Source: Roseibium porphyridii (GTDB lineage Bacteria > Pseudomonadota > Alphaproteobacteria > Rhizobiales > Stappiaceae). From it: DNA of 64,000 nucleotides. A program made the position numbers and the translations under genes. Below, piece by piece: positions 34,801-41,813 of this stretch (positions are counted from its first letter, which is position 1; every line of letters begins with the position of its first letter). The DNA is taken from NCBI RefSeq assembly GCF_026191725.2, contig NZ_CP120863.1, forward strand, positions 2,956,001 through 3,020,000, written 5' to 3'. The notes under the pieces are model-generated. The model was not told where the DNA came from, did no database searches, and saw nothing but the letters and a program-made list of their open reading frames with translations.

Positions 34801-35268
34801 GAGAATGGCCAGAAAAGTGCCGGCCTCTATCCAGGCGTTGGCGCGTGGCAGTTCGTTCGATGGAAGGTGATCAGGCAAAAGCCCGTATTTAACGGGACTG
34901 AAGAGGGCGGACATTGCGCCGAAAACGAAAAGAGCTGAAAAGAGGATTGGAAGTGAGCTCAGGGCCATGCCCGTGACAGCAAGTGCTGCACCGCCGATTT
35001 CCACCAACTTGGTAAGCCGAGCGATCCTGGCCTTGTCAAATCTGTCGGCCAATGCACCGCCAATCGCGGAGAACGCCAGAAACGGAGCGATAAAGACCGC
35101 GCCGGCCAAGGCAATGAGGGCACCGGAGTTGTCTGCGGAAGAGCCGGCGACATTGAACAGGATCAGAAACACGAGTGCGTTTTTGAGGAAATTGTCGTTG
35201 AACGCTGCAACAAACTGGGTCCAAAAAAGCGGCGCAAACCGCCGGGATGTCATCAATGGTTTTTGCAT
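31855..35268 (-). CDS. MFS / lysophospholipid acyltransferase / acyl-ACP synthetase fusion (Aas-like)
   Basis: About 1137 residues in three modules. Residues 1-420: a 12-helix MFS flippase (LplT type) beginning RRFAPLFWTQFVAAFNDNFLKNALVF. Residues about 430-620: PlsC acyltransferase with LNHVSLLDAGLAL (HxxxxD-type site) and FPEGRLT. Residues about 640-1137: AMP-forming ligase with VILFTSGSEGEPKGVVLTHRN, YGVTETAP, DGWHDTGDIVDIDQDGFITIKGR and a C-terminal Lys region (VLGSGKLDFAG). It would import lyso-phospholipid and reacylate it with activated fatty acid at the inner membrane. CAGGAGA precedes the ATG at 35268. It lies 54 bp after a small gene and downstream of twin TetR operators. Confidence 0.9.
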   Translation of the reverse strand: MQKPLMTSRRFAPLFWTQFVAAFNDNFLKNALVFLILFNVAGSSADNSGALIALAGAVFIAPFLAFSAIGGALADRFDKARIARLTKLVEIGGAALAVTGMALSSLPILFSALFVFGAMSALFSPVKYGLLPDHLPSNELPRANAWIEAGTFLAILGGTISAGLVFATGAPVMLFAPVMIALAVACYGLSRLIPAAPAAAPDLKIDWNVATSTWRVLADLVADKRLVRVALMNAWFWLIGAMILAILPLMVKSLLGGGEVAVTYFLAVFAVSIGIGSAIAAWLLAGRVVLLPVPVGTFLLAIFCLDTALTLNGVSHSMPAATLGEFIARDGVLRLTIDMAGLAISGAFLAVPTFTALQTWSDADCRARRIAGTNALGAAIMTLGGLALAGAQYLGASVPAILVFLSALNLVVAIAMLVFLPTNPMRDAVSILYRSIFRVEISGLENLEKAGPAPVLALNHVSLLDAGLALTLSDRTPTFAIDYDIAKRWWVRPFLRLANALPINPSKPMATRALIRTVQSGEPLVIFPEGRLTVTGSLMKVYDGAAMVADKTGAMIVPIRIEGLEKTPFSYLRPDQIRKRLFPKVKVTIMEPKRLELSEDLKGRKRRAAAGAELYQVMSGLMFETSLSQDSTILDRVIETAKERGYSQLAVEDPLSGKLNYGKLLTGVSVLARKIAKLTPGETTLGIMLPNANGSAVTFLAAQSAGKVPAMINFTAGPSNVLSACRTANVKTVLCSRTFVAQARLDNLVEQLSPHVRFIWLDEVRKEITLLDKVRGLVTKTRPLVARHASDTAVILFTSGSEGEPKGVVLTHRNILANATQAAARIDFTPSDKVFNVLPMFHSFGLTAGTILPLISGVPAYLYPSPLHYRIIPELIYGSNATILFGTDTFLNGYARTAHAYDFRSLRYCFAGAEPVKPSTRETYLERFGLRVLEGYGVTETAPVIAINTPMFNKPGTVGKLMPGMTAKLEPVPGVESGGRLLVSGPNVMVGYLKSENPGVIEPLVDGWHDTGDIVDIDQDGFITIKGRAKRFAKIGGEMVSLAAVEALAGKIWPDHLSAVAAIKDPRKGEKLILVTENPDATRSAFVEAAKSNGAQDLMIPAEVRVVPSVPVLGSGKLDFAGVSKLVADGSGESKAA

Positions 35269-35322
35269 TATCTTCTCCTGCGGGGGACTGCTTGCAGTGC
35301 GCTCCACTTGAACGAACGTCGG

Positions 35323-35487
35323 TTAGGATTGCTCAGGCTGATTGATGCCAATCTTCAGTTTCTCGGGTTTCGCGTGTTCCAACCGATTGTGAAATTTTTC
35401 AGCTTCATTGCAGTCGGTCAGGGTCAGAGCGACCTGAAAACTTGCTGCGAAAAGTGCTCTCTGTTGCGATATCAACGGCTCGAACAT
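35323..35487 (-). CDS. Small protein, leader gene of the aas-like operon (54 aa)
   Basis: A 54-residue frame starting MFEPLISQQRALFAASFQVALTL. An excellent GGAGG lies 5 bases before its ATG at 35487, and the RBS sits directly after one TetR operator half. It ends 54 bp before the acyltransferase start, so the two look co-transcribed. No family is recognised. The rest (LEHAKPEKLKIGINQPEQS) is polar. It may be a true small protein or a translated leader. Confidence 0.55.
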   Translation of the reverse strand: MFEPLISQQRALFAASFQVALTLTDCNEAEKFHNRLEHAKPEKLKIGINQPEQS

Positions 35488-35503
35488 AACGCCTCCATAA
35501 AAG

Positions 35504-35516
35504 TGAACATTGTTCA
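35504..35516. promoter_or_regulatory. TetR operator, aas side
   Basis: TGAACATTGTTCA is a perfect palindrome (TGAAC-N3-GTTCA) within TAAAAGTGAACATTGTTCATT. It lies 17 bp upstream of the small-gene ATG at 35487. With the second copy at 35561 it is arranged as a mirror image. Confidence 0.7.
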
Positions 35517-35560
35517 TTATTTGACAAAGCCACAGAGACTCAGTTAAGTCAAGAAAAAAA

Positions 35561-35573
35561 TGAACTCCGTTCA
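35561..35573. promoter_or_regulatory. TetR operator, regulator side
   Basis: TGAACTCCGTTCA, again TGAAC-N3-GTTCA. On the minus strand its flanks read TAAAAGTGAACGGAGTTCATT, matching the other site base for base outside the central three. It lies 21 bp upstream of the TetR TTG start, so autorepression is likely. Confidence 0.7.
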
Positions 35574-35594
35574 CTTTTATGGAAAGGTTGTGTA

Positions 35595-36185
35595 TTGGCC
35601 GGATTGCAGAAAGCGAAGAGCGAGGAGACGCATCGCCGGGTTTTGGAGGCAGCCATCAGCGCGGTCGAAGCCGGAGGTCTGGATGCCGTGAACATAAGAA
35701 AGATCGCCGCTGAAGCCGGCTATTCTGTTGGCTCGGTCTACAAACACTTTGGCGATCAGGACGAACTACTGCTCGCCGTCAATTCCGTTACACTCGGACG
35801 CATCCGAGAGAAGATGTCGGAAGCGATCGACCAAGCGGATGATCCGGTGGTTCAAATGAAGGTGCTGGCTCAGACCTACCTTGATTTTGCGCGCGCAAAC
35901 CGAAATCTATGGACGACACTTTTCGCCCACCAGCTGCCGGAGGACAAAGCGGTTCCGGAGGAGCATATTCAGGAAAATATCTCACTGCTGGAATTCATCG
36001 CTGTCCCGCTTAAGGCACTTAATCCGGATCTTGAGGACAATTTTCTGGCGGCAAGAACCCGTACTTGCTTTGCCGCAGTTCATGGTCTCGTCACCATTAG
36101 CCTGGAGGCTCGATTTGTCGGCCTCAGTGGAGAAGAGATAGATCGAGAAATGATGTATCTGGTGGAGCGATTGTCTGGACGGTGA
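35595..36185 (+). CDS. TetR/AcrR family regulator of the aas-like operon
   Basis: 196 residues. Helix-turn-helix: THRRVLEAAISAVEAGGLDAVNIRKIAAEAGYSVGSVYKHFGDQDELLLAVN (residues 12-63). The C-terminal half has a TetR_C_33-like pattern (WTTLFAHQLPED, then RTRTCFAAVHGLVTISLEARFVG), as in fatty-acid-responsive members. The start is TTG at 35595, with GGAAAGG 7 bases upstream. It is divergent from the small gene and the acyltransferase fusion, with mirrored operators between them, so it probably represses lysolipid and fatty-acid salvage. Confidence 0.85.
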   Translation: MAGLQKAKSEETHRRVLEAAISAVEAGGLDAVNIRKIAAEAGYSVGSVYKHFGDQDELLLAVNSVTLGRIREKMSEAIDQADDPVVQMKVLAQTYLDFARANRNLWTTLFAHQLPEDKAVPEEHIQENISLLEFIAVPLKALNPDLEDNFLAARTRTCFAAVHGLVTISLEARFVGLSGEEIDREMMYLVERLSGR

Positions 36186-36205
36186 CTGGCGCACCACTCC
36201 AAAGA

Positions 36206-37687
36206 CTACGTGCCGCAAAAGGTTTGGTAGGGACCAAAATCTTCAGGTGCGGACAACGCATAGGCTTCAAAACCCGGACGCTCCTCATATGGTTTTGAGA
36301 GAAGGTCAAGCAATCGTTCAACCTGGTCGTAATTGCCGTCCTCCGCTGCCGAGAGCGCCTCTTCGACCATGTGGTTGCGAGCAATATAGATAGGATTGAC
36401 GGCATTCATCCGGTCTTTGAGGCCGGCAGTGTCAGTACCCTCTGACTGCAATCGGTTCAGCCATCTGTCGCGCCATGAAACAAATGCGCTGGTGTTTTCA
36501 AAAAGCGCCGCTGCTTCGTCTTCATTCTCCTCGGCAGTCTCTGCCAACCGGCGGAAGAATAATGTGTAGTCGACGGCTTGATCCTCCATCAGGTTTAGCA
36601 GGTCTTCAATCAGGTCCTGGTCACCTTCCGCTTCCTTGGACAATCCGAGCTTGGATCGCATGCCCGACAGCCAGAATTGGCCATATATTTCTGGAAAGCG
36701 TGCGAGTTCGTCTGCTGCAAGCGTAACAGCTTTGTCCAGGTCATCAGGCTCGATCAGCGCCAGAAGCGCTTCTGCCAGCCGGGCAAGGTTCCACTGGGCT
36801 ATGACTGGTTGCCTGCCAAAGGCGTAGCGGCCACCATGGTCAATAGAGCTGAAAACCGCTGCGGGATCATAGGCATCGATAAAGGCACAGGGGCCGTAAT
36901 CGATGGTTTCACCTGAAATCGTTGTGTTGTCCGTATTCATGACGCCGTGCACGAACCCGACCAAAACCCAGTGTGCGATCAGGTGGGCTTGCCGCTCGAC
37001 GACGCGCCTGAATAGGTTCAGGTACTTGTCCTCTGCATCCATAAGGTCCGGGTCGTGCCGGGAAATCGCATAGTCAGCGAGCTGGCGAACCTTATCGGTT
37101 TCGCCTCTTGCAGCAAAAAACTGAAACGTGCCAACACGCAAATGGCTGGCTGCCACGCGTGTGAGAACAGCGCCCGGTTTGGGACCATCACGGAATATCG
37201 TTTCGCCGGTGGTCACCGCTGCGAGGGCGCGGGTCGTTGGAATACCGAGCGCATGCATCGCTTCGCCCATAATGTATTCCCGCAATACCGGACCGATGAC
37301 CGCCTTGCCGTCACCGCCACGCGAGAAGGGTGTCGGACCTGAGCCCTTCAACTGAATGTCCCGTCTTATGCCTTCGCGGTCGACCAACTCTCCCAGAAGC
37401 AGGGCGCGGCCGTCACCCAGTTGAGGAGAGAACCCGCCAAACTGATGACCTGCATAAACCTGAGCCAAGGGGCTGGCACCTTCGGGACTGTTGGTTCCGG
37501 CAAAAATAGCGGCCCCTTCGGCTCCCATCAGCTCGTCGGAGTTGAGGCCGAGTTCAGCTGCCAGTCTGTTGTTGAACAAAACCAGTTTGGGTGAGGGGAC
37601 TTGTGCGCCTTCCCAGGCCACATAAAACCCTTCAAGTTCACGGGCATAGGAGTTGTCAAAGTGGAATAGCGGCGGATTTGCAGTCAT
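36206..37687 (-). CDS. selO: Protein adenylyltransferase SelO (YdiU)
   Basis: 493 residues, full length. SelO is a pseudokinase-fold enzyme that transfers AMP from ATP to Ser, Thr or Tyr of target proteins and takes part in redox stress responses. Family features: AGHQFGGFSPQLGDGRALLLGE, IQLKGSGPTPFSRGGDGKAVIGPVLREYIMGEAMHALGIPTTRALAAVTTGE, and VHGVMNTDNTTISGETIDYGPCAFIDAYD with the metal-binding Asn and Asp. The extreme C-terminal Cys (TFCGT end) corresponds to the residue that is selenocysteine in eukaryotes. Monocistronic, converging with the TetR gene. Confidence 0.95.
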   Translation of the reverse strand: MTANPPLFHFDNSYARELEGFYVAWEGAQVPSPKLVLFNNRLAAELGLNSDELMGAEGAAIFAGTNSPEGASPLAQVYAGHQFGGFSPQLGDGRALLLGELVDREGIRRDIQLKGSGPTPFSRGGDGKAVIGPVLREYIMGEAMHALGIPTTRALAAVTTGETIFRDGPKPGAVLTRVAASHLRVGTFQFFAARGETDKVRQLADYAISRHDPDLMDAEDKYLNLFRRVVERQAHLIAHWVLVGFVHGVMNTDNTTISGETIDYGPCAFIDAYDPAAVFSSIDHGGRYAFGRQPVIAQWNLARLAEALLALIEPDDLDKAVTLAADELARFPEIYGQFWLSGMRSKLGLSKEAEGDQDLIEDLLNLMEDQAVDYTLFFRRLAETAEENEDEAAALFENTSAFVSWRDRWLNRLQSEGTDTAGLKDRMNAVNPIYIARNHMVEEALSAAEDGNYDQVERLLDLLSKPYEERPGFEAYALSAPEDFGPYQTFCGT

Positions 37688-38028
37688 GATTGCCTGTTGT
37701 CCAGAAAACGGCGGGAACTCTTACTCAAGCATATAGGCAGACTAGGACCGATTCCGAGAGCAGAGATCGAATGAAGCACGCACTATGTCGGATGAGGCGA
37801 CAAACAGAGGCCAATTGGCGCGTATGTCTGCAAGACGACGAATGAATCATGCTGGCATGTTTGGAGACTTAAGCCGCGTCAGAGCCGCCCGTGCATTGGC
37901 TCACGTAGGAGGAGTTGATAGGCTCCAAGGCGCGATGTCATTTGGTGTTCAATTTTTTTTCGACGCACAATGAATATTTTCGAATGCCGCGTGTCTACGT
38001 GGTGTGAATTTTCAAAGGGAGAAGCGCC
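37688..38028. other. Intergenic region, nothing recognised
   Basis: 341 bp between selO and the DUF4399 gene. A 62-codon frame at 37785-37973 lacks a ribosome-binding site and protein-like composition and is not called. It must hold both divergent promoters, but no clear boxes were found. Confidence 0.4.
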
Positions 38029-38472
38029 ATGAAAACTGTATTTGCATCCGCCGCCATTGCCTTGAGCCTGGCTTATACCCCGGCATTTGCGGGAGAGACC
38101 CCGTCCAGTCCGGACGCAAAGGTCTACTTTGTCAACATTGATGACGGAGCCACGGTGAAGGGTCCTGTCAAAGTCGTTTTCGGGCTGTCGGGCATGGGTG
38201 TTGCGCCGGCCGGTGTCGAAAAGGACAACACAGGGCACCATCATCTGCTGATTAACCGGGCTCCGATCGGTCAAGGCGAAGATGGCGAAGACGAATTCGT
38301 CTACAGCATTCCAGCTGACGAGAACCATATCCACTATGGCGGCGGTCAGACCGAAACGACGCTGGAACTTGCACCGGGTGAACACACATTGCAGCTCGTT
38401 CTTGGCGATCTCAATCACATTCCGCACAATCCGCCAGTCTTCTCTGACGTCATCAAGATCACTGTCGAGTAA
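38029..38472 (+). CDS. DUF4399 exported protein
   Basis: 147 residues. A signal peptide (MKTVFASAAIALSLAYTPAFA) precedes one DUF4399 domain: KVYFVNIDDGATVKGPVKVVFGLSGMGVAPAGVEKDNTGHHHLLIN, then HIHYGGGQTETTLELAPGEHTLQLVLGDLNHIPHNPPVFSD. The many histidines (GHHHLL, HIHYGG, LNHIPH) suggest metal binding, but the function is not established. It is periplasmic. AAGGGAGAAG precedes the ATG. It is 52 bp upstream of an ECF sigma/anti-sigma pair on the same strand and may share its regulation. Confidence 0.9.
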   Translation: MKTVFASAAIALSLAYTPAFAGETPSSPDAKVYFVNIDDGATVKGPVKVVFGLSGMGVAPAGVEKDNTGHHHLLINRAPIGQGEDGEDEFVYSIPADENHIHYGGGQTETTLELAPGEHTLQLVLGDLNHIPHNPPVFSDVIKITVE

Positions 38473-38524
38473 GGATCACCAACCGGCCGGCGGTACCGCA
38501 ACCGCCGGCATGTTGGGGGAACAG

Positions 38525-39043
38525 ATGAAGCCAAAAGAAGTCAGGGACCTGTTGCCGAATGCGCTGCCGTCAATCTGGCGGTTTGCGTTGAGCCTGACCG
38601 GTGACATCGACATGACCAACGATCTTGCGCAATCCACCTGTTTGCGTGCGGTGGAAAAGGCTGATCAGTTTCGATTTTCCGGAAGTTTCGAAGGCTGGTG
38701 TTTGCAGATCTGTCGTTCTATCTGGCTGAATGAGCTGCGCAGTCGCGCGACACGGCAAAACAAAGTCTTTGCGACAGTGGACGCGGATCTGATCCCTGAT
38801 ATTGCCCCCAGTGTCGAACACAGTCTTTTTGCCAAGGAAATCATCGAGCGGGTGATGGCTTTGCCTGACGCTCAGCGCAGTGCAGTGGAATTGGTCTTTG
38901 TGCAGGAATTCACCTATTCGGAAGCCGCGACGATCCTGGATGTTCCGATCGGTACGATCATGAGCCGTTTGCATGCCGCGCGCAAAGCCCTGCAAAAATT
39001 CGCCCAAACACCGAACCAGGACCAAAGGAAGGAGAAGCGATGA
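38525..39043 (+). CDS. ECF RNA polymerase sigma factor
   Basis: 172 residues. Region 2: LPNALPSIWRFALSLTGDIDMTNDLAQSTCLRAVEKADQFRFSGSFEGWCLQICRSIWLNELRSR. Region 4: VMALPDAQRSAVELVFVQEFTYSEAATILDVPIGTIMSRLHAARKALQ. It directs RNA polymerase to a stress regulon. The ATG at 38525 follows GGGGGAA; an ATG at 38510 adds five residues. Its stop overlaps the next gene's start as ATGA, coupling it to the anti-sigma factor. The group is not assigned. Confidence 0.9.
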   Translation: MKPKEVRDLLPNALPSIWRFALSLTGDIDMTNDLAQSTCLRAVEKADQFRFSGSFEGWCLQICRSIWLNELRSRATRQNKVFATVDADLIPDIAPSVEHSLFAKEIIERVMALPDAQRSAVELVFVQEFTYSEAATILDVPIGTIMSRLHAARKALQKFAQTPNQDQRKEKR

Positions 39044-39783
39044 CCTATTCGGATCAGGAATTGCTGGCCTTTCTGGATGGCCGACTTGATGAGAAGCGAA
39101 CTGCAGAGATCGAACAAACCATGCGCATCGATCAGGATCTGGAAACGCGCGTGATGGATCTGGATCCGGTTGCTGCACCGGTTCGAGACGCCATGAAAGC
39201 CCTGCCTGGCGACCATGTGCTTATGGACCTGAAGCGCGCTGCACCCTTCGCTCCTCAGGCGAAGGCGAGCTCGTTGCAATGGTCCAAATTGGCAGCCGTA
39301 TTGGTGTTGGGCGCGCTTTTAGGAAGTGGTGCGATGTGGTTCGGCCAGCCGGCTCCAGAAGATTGGAGAAGCCGCATCGCGCAATACCAGTCACTCTATG
39401 TTGCGGAAACGGTTAGGCTCACCACCGCATCCGCTGAAACGCTTGAACGACAACTCGATGCGGCTGTCGATACGCTCGGGCGCCCCTTGGAGCAGCAAGG
39501 CCTTGATGCTCCAGCCTTGCTCAGTCTGGCTCGCGTGCAGGTGCTTGGTCTCGACGACGAGCCCTTGATCCAGATTGTCTATCAAGCCGACGATGGACGG
39601 CCTTTTGCGCTGTGCATAACGACGGGAACCGGGGCAGGAGACCCTGATGTTGCCAAGTCTGAAATGTTTCATGGTCTGGCGACCACCGCTTGGCACGATG
39701 GATCCTTTCGCTACATCCTTGTGGGTGGGAAAGACCTGACAGAGACCGAGCAGCTTGCTCTGCAGCTCAAAGCCTTTCTTTGA
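39040..39783 (+). CDS. Membrane anti-sigma factor
   Basis: 247 residues. The N-terminal MTYSDQELLAFLDGRLDEKRTAEIEQTMRIDQDLETRV is the anti-sigma domain type found with ECF factors. One transmembrane helix (LAAVLVLGALLGSGAMWFG, about residues 86-104) follows, and a periplasmic sensor part closes the protein (WHDGSFRYILVGGKDLTETEQLALQLKAFL). It would hold the sigma factor at the membrane until released. The start overlaps the sigma factor stop by 4 bp. No zinc-binding HxxxCxxC motif is seen, so it is not a ZAS-type anti-sigma. Confidence 0.85.
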   Translation: MTYSDQELLAFLDGRLDEKRTAEIEQTMRIDQDLETRVMDLDPVAAPVRDAMKALPGDHVLMDLKRAAPFAPQAKASSLQWSKLAAVLVLGALLGSGAMWFGQPAPEDWRSRIAQYQSLYVAETVRLTTASAETLERQLDAAVDTLGRPLEQQGLDAPALLSLARVQVLGLDDEPLIQIVYQADDGRPFALCITTGTGAGDPDVAKSEMFHGLATTAWHDGSFRYILVGGKDLTETEQLALQLKAFL

Positions 39784-39872
39784 AGCCGAAAGTCGCGCTC
39801 AAGGCTGTGCAATGAGCGCTGTTTTTGGAAACACCAATTGATCCTCGATGGACATGGTCCTTGCCGGGTTGC

Positions 39873-40748
39873 ATGCTTTTTGTTTCGGGAAAATACTCCA
39901 GATATCAGTTAGAATCAGGAGCAGTTGTCATTCGCGAGACGATCCATTCCGGCGAAGTTCACGCCAGGCATCTCAGGTCACTTTTTTTATCCGATATTCA
40001 TTTGGGCACACGTGGTTGTCAGGCAGAGTTGCTTCTTGACTTCCTGAAGCATCACGAGGCACAGAGGATTTACCTGGTCGGTGACATTATCGATGGCTGG
40101 CGCCTTCGGAAAAAACGCTTCTGGCCTGCGTCTCATCAAGACGTCATGAACCAGATCCTGGAGCGCGGTCGCCGCGGCGTTGAACTCATATATATTCCTG
40201 GAAATCATGATGAATTCCTGAGAAGGCATAATAGAACCAGATTTGGCTGCGTTCGGTTTGCCGACAGCATCGAACACCTCACTGCCGGCGGGCGGAGATA
40301 TCTGATCATTCATGGCGACCAGTTTGATGTTGTCATGCAAAATGCCAAGTGGCTGGCTTTTCTTGGTGATCGTTTTTATGTCACCGCTTTGGCGCTCAAC
40401 ACCTGGCTGAATATCTTCAGGCGACGGCTGGGCTTGAACTATTGGTCTCTGGGGGCATTCGCAAAGCAGCATGTGAAGCAATTCGTCAATCTTATTGGCA
40501 AATTCGAAGACACGATTTCTGCCGAGATAGACAAACGGGATCTCGACGGCATCATTTGCGGTCATATTCATCATGCCTCGGACAGGGAGGTGAATGGTAT
40601 TCACTATCTCAACACAGGTGATTGGGTGGAGAGCTGCACCGCGGTCGGTGAAAATCTGGATGGTTCGCTCGAGGTGATCCGCTGGCAAGGTGCTGAACAG
40701 ATCGACCCTCGGCCAATCAAAGACACAGAGACGATTGTTGCTGCATGA
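39873..40748 (+). CDS. LpxH-like metallophosphoesterase
   Basis: About 291 residues. Calcineurin-type motifs in order: LFLSDIHLGTRGCQ (D-x-H), VGDIIDGWRL (GD), IPGNHDEFLRR (GNHD), IIHGDQFD and CGHIHHASDREVNGIHYLNTGDWVESCTA (GHxH). This is the COG2908 group, which contains LpxH, the UDP-2,3-diacylglucosamine diphosphatase of lipid A synthesis. Alphaproteobacteria usually use LpxI for that step, so this enzyme's substrate may differ. The ATG at 39873 is chosen with low certainty. The stop overlaps the glycosyltransferase start (ATGA), so both act in one pathway, perhaps on a glycolipid. Confidence 0.85.
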   Translation: MLFVSGKYSRYQLESGAVVIRETIHSGEVHARHLRSLFLSDIHLGTRGCQAELLLDFLKHHEAQRIYLVGDIIDGWRLRKKRFWPASHQDVMNQILERGRRGVELIYIPGNHDEFLRRHNRTRFGCVRFADSIEHLTAGGRRYLIIHGDQFDVVMQNAKWLAFLGDRFYVTALALNTWLNIFRRRLGLNYWSLGAFAKQHVKQFVNLIGKFEDTISAEIDKRDLDGIICGHIHHASDREVNGIHYLNTGDWVESCTAVGENLDGSLEVIRWQGAEQIDPRPIKDTETIVAA

Positions 40749-41788
40749 AGTCCGTGCTTTTTGTAACCGATGCCTGGTATCCGCAAATCAACGGTGTTGT
40801 CAGGACGCTTGAATACACGGCACGCGAGCTTGAGCGACGCGGTGTGCGTGTCGAGTTCATGACCCCAAAAGGGTTCAGAACAATTCCGTGCCCGACCTAT
40901 CCGGAAATTCGCCTTTCGCTGACAACAAGGCGCAGGGTTCGGCAAGTGCTGAGGGATTTCGGTTGCGAACATGTGCATATCGCTACGGAGGGGCCACTTG
41001 GCTTGCTTGCCGCAAGCGTTTGCAATCGCGACAGACTGCCCTTCACAACAAGCTATCACACGCGGTTCCCTGAATATGTCGCTGCCAGGCTGCCGATTCC
41101 GACGACACCCTTTTATGCCTGGTTTCGCCGGTTTCACAATTCAGGATCAGGCTGCATGGTCGCCACATCGCTTCTGGAAGAGAGCCTTCACAAGCGGAAA
41201 TTCAAGAACCTGATGCGGTGGGCGCGCGGGGTGGATACGGATCTGTTCACGCCGCATGAGGGTTCGGTTTTTCCGGTCGAACTGCCACGACCCATCTTCT
41301 TGAATGTCGGGCGAGTTGCAGTTGAAAAAAATATCAAGGCATTCCTTGACCTTGAGTTGCCGGGTTCAAAGGTTGTGGTTGGCGATGGCCCACAGTTGGC
41401 AAGCCTCAAGAAGGCCTATCCAGACGTTCTTTTCACCGGTGCAATGAACGGTGAGAACCTCGCGCGACATTACTCCGGCGCGGATGTCTTTGTCTTTCCT
41501 TCCAGGACGGACACATTTGGGCTCGTTCTGCTTGAGGCCCTGGCTTGCGGCACACCCGTTGCCGCCTATCCCGTGATGGGCCCGGTTGATGTGATCGGGA
41601 AAAGTGATGGCGGCGTTCTTTCTGGCGATTTGAAAGAGGCCGCGCTCCAGGCGATCAAGATATCAAGGAAGACCTGCCGTCAGGTGGCTCTTGAACAGAG
41701 CTGGTCCAAATGCACCGACCAGTTTTTGGCGAATATTCAGGCTGCAGACGGTGTCCATTCGGCTGCCAAATCCAGAAAAGCTGCCTGA
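40745..41788 (+). CDS. Glycosyltransferase family 4 (GT-B)
   Basis: 347 residues. The N-terminal KSVLFVTDAWYPQINGVVRTLEYTARELERRGVRVEFMTP is the standard GT4 acceptor-side start, with HIATEGPLGLLAA and TSYHTRFPEY following. The donor-binding half has FLNVGRVAVEKNIKAFLDL and the EX7E-type motif in DVFVFPSRTDTFGLVLLEALACGTPVAAYPVMGP. The close relatives in this arrangement add sugars to diacylglycerol or lipid-linked acceptors. Coupled to the phosphoesterase by a 4-bp overlap. The exact donor and acceptor cannot be told. Confidence 0.9.
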   Translation: MKSVLFVTDAWYPQINGVVRTLEYTARELERRGVRVEFMTPKGFRTIPCPTYPEIRLSLTTRRRVRQVLRDFGCEHVHIATEGPLGLLAASVCNRDRLPFTTSYHTRFPEYVAARLPIPTTPFYAWFRRFHNSGSGCMVATSLLEESLHKRKFKNLMRWARGVDTDLFTPHEGSVFPVELPRPIFLNVGRVAVEKNIKAFLDLELPGSKVVVGDGPQLASLKKAYPDVLFTGAMNGENLARHYSGADVFVFPSRTDTFGLVLLEALACGTPVAAYPVMGPVDVIGKSDGGVLSGDLKEAALQAIKISRKTCRQVALEQSWSKCTDQFLANIQAADGVHSAAKSRKAA

Positions 41789-41813
41789 CATCCATAAGGC
41801 GACATTGCTGCCA

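Noticed and set aside
37785..37973. 62-codon plus-strand frame
   Set aside because: No Shine-Dalgarno and an Arg/Ala/Met-rich composition typical of chance frames.
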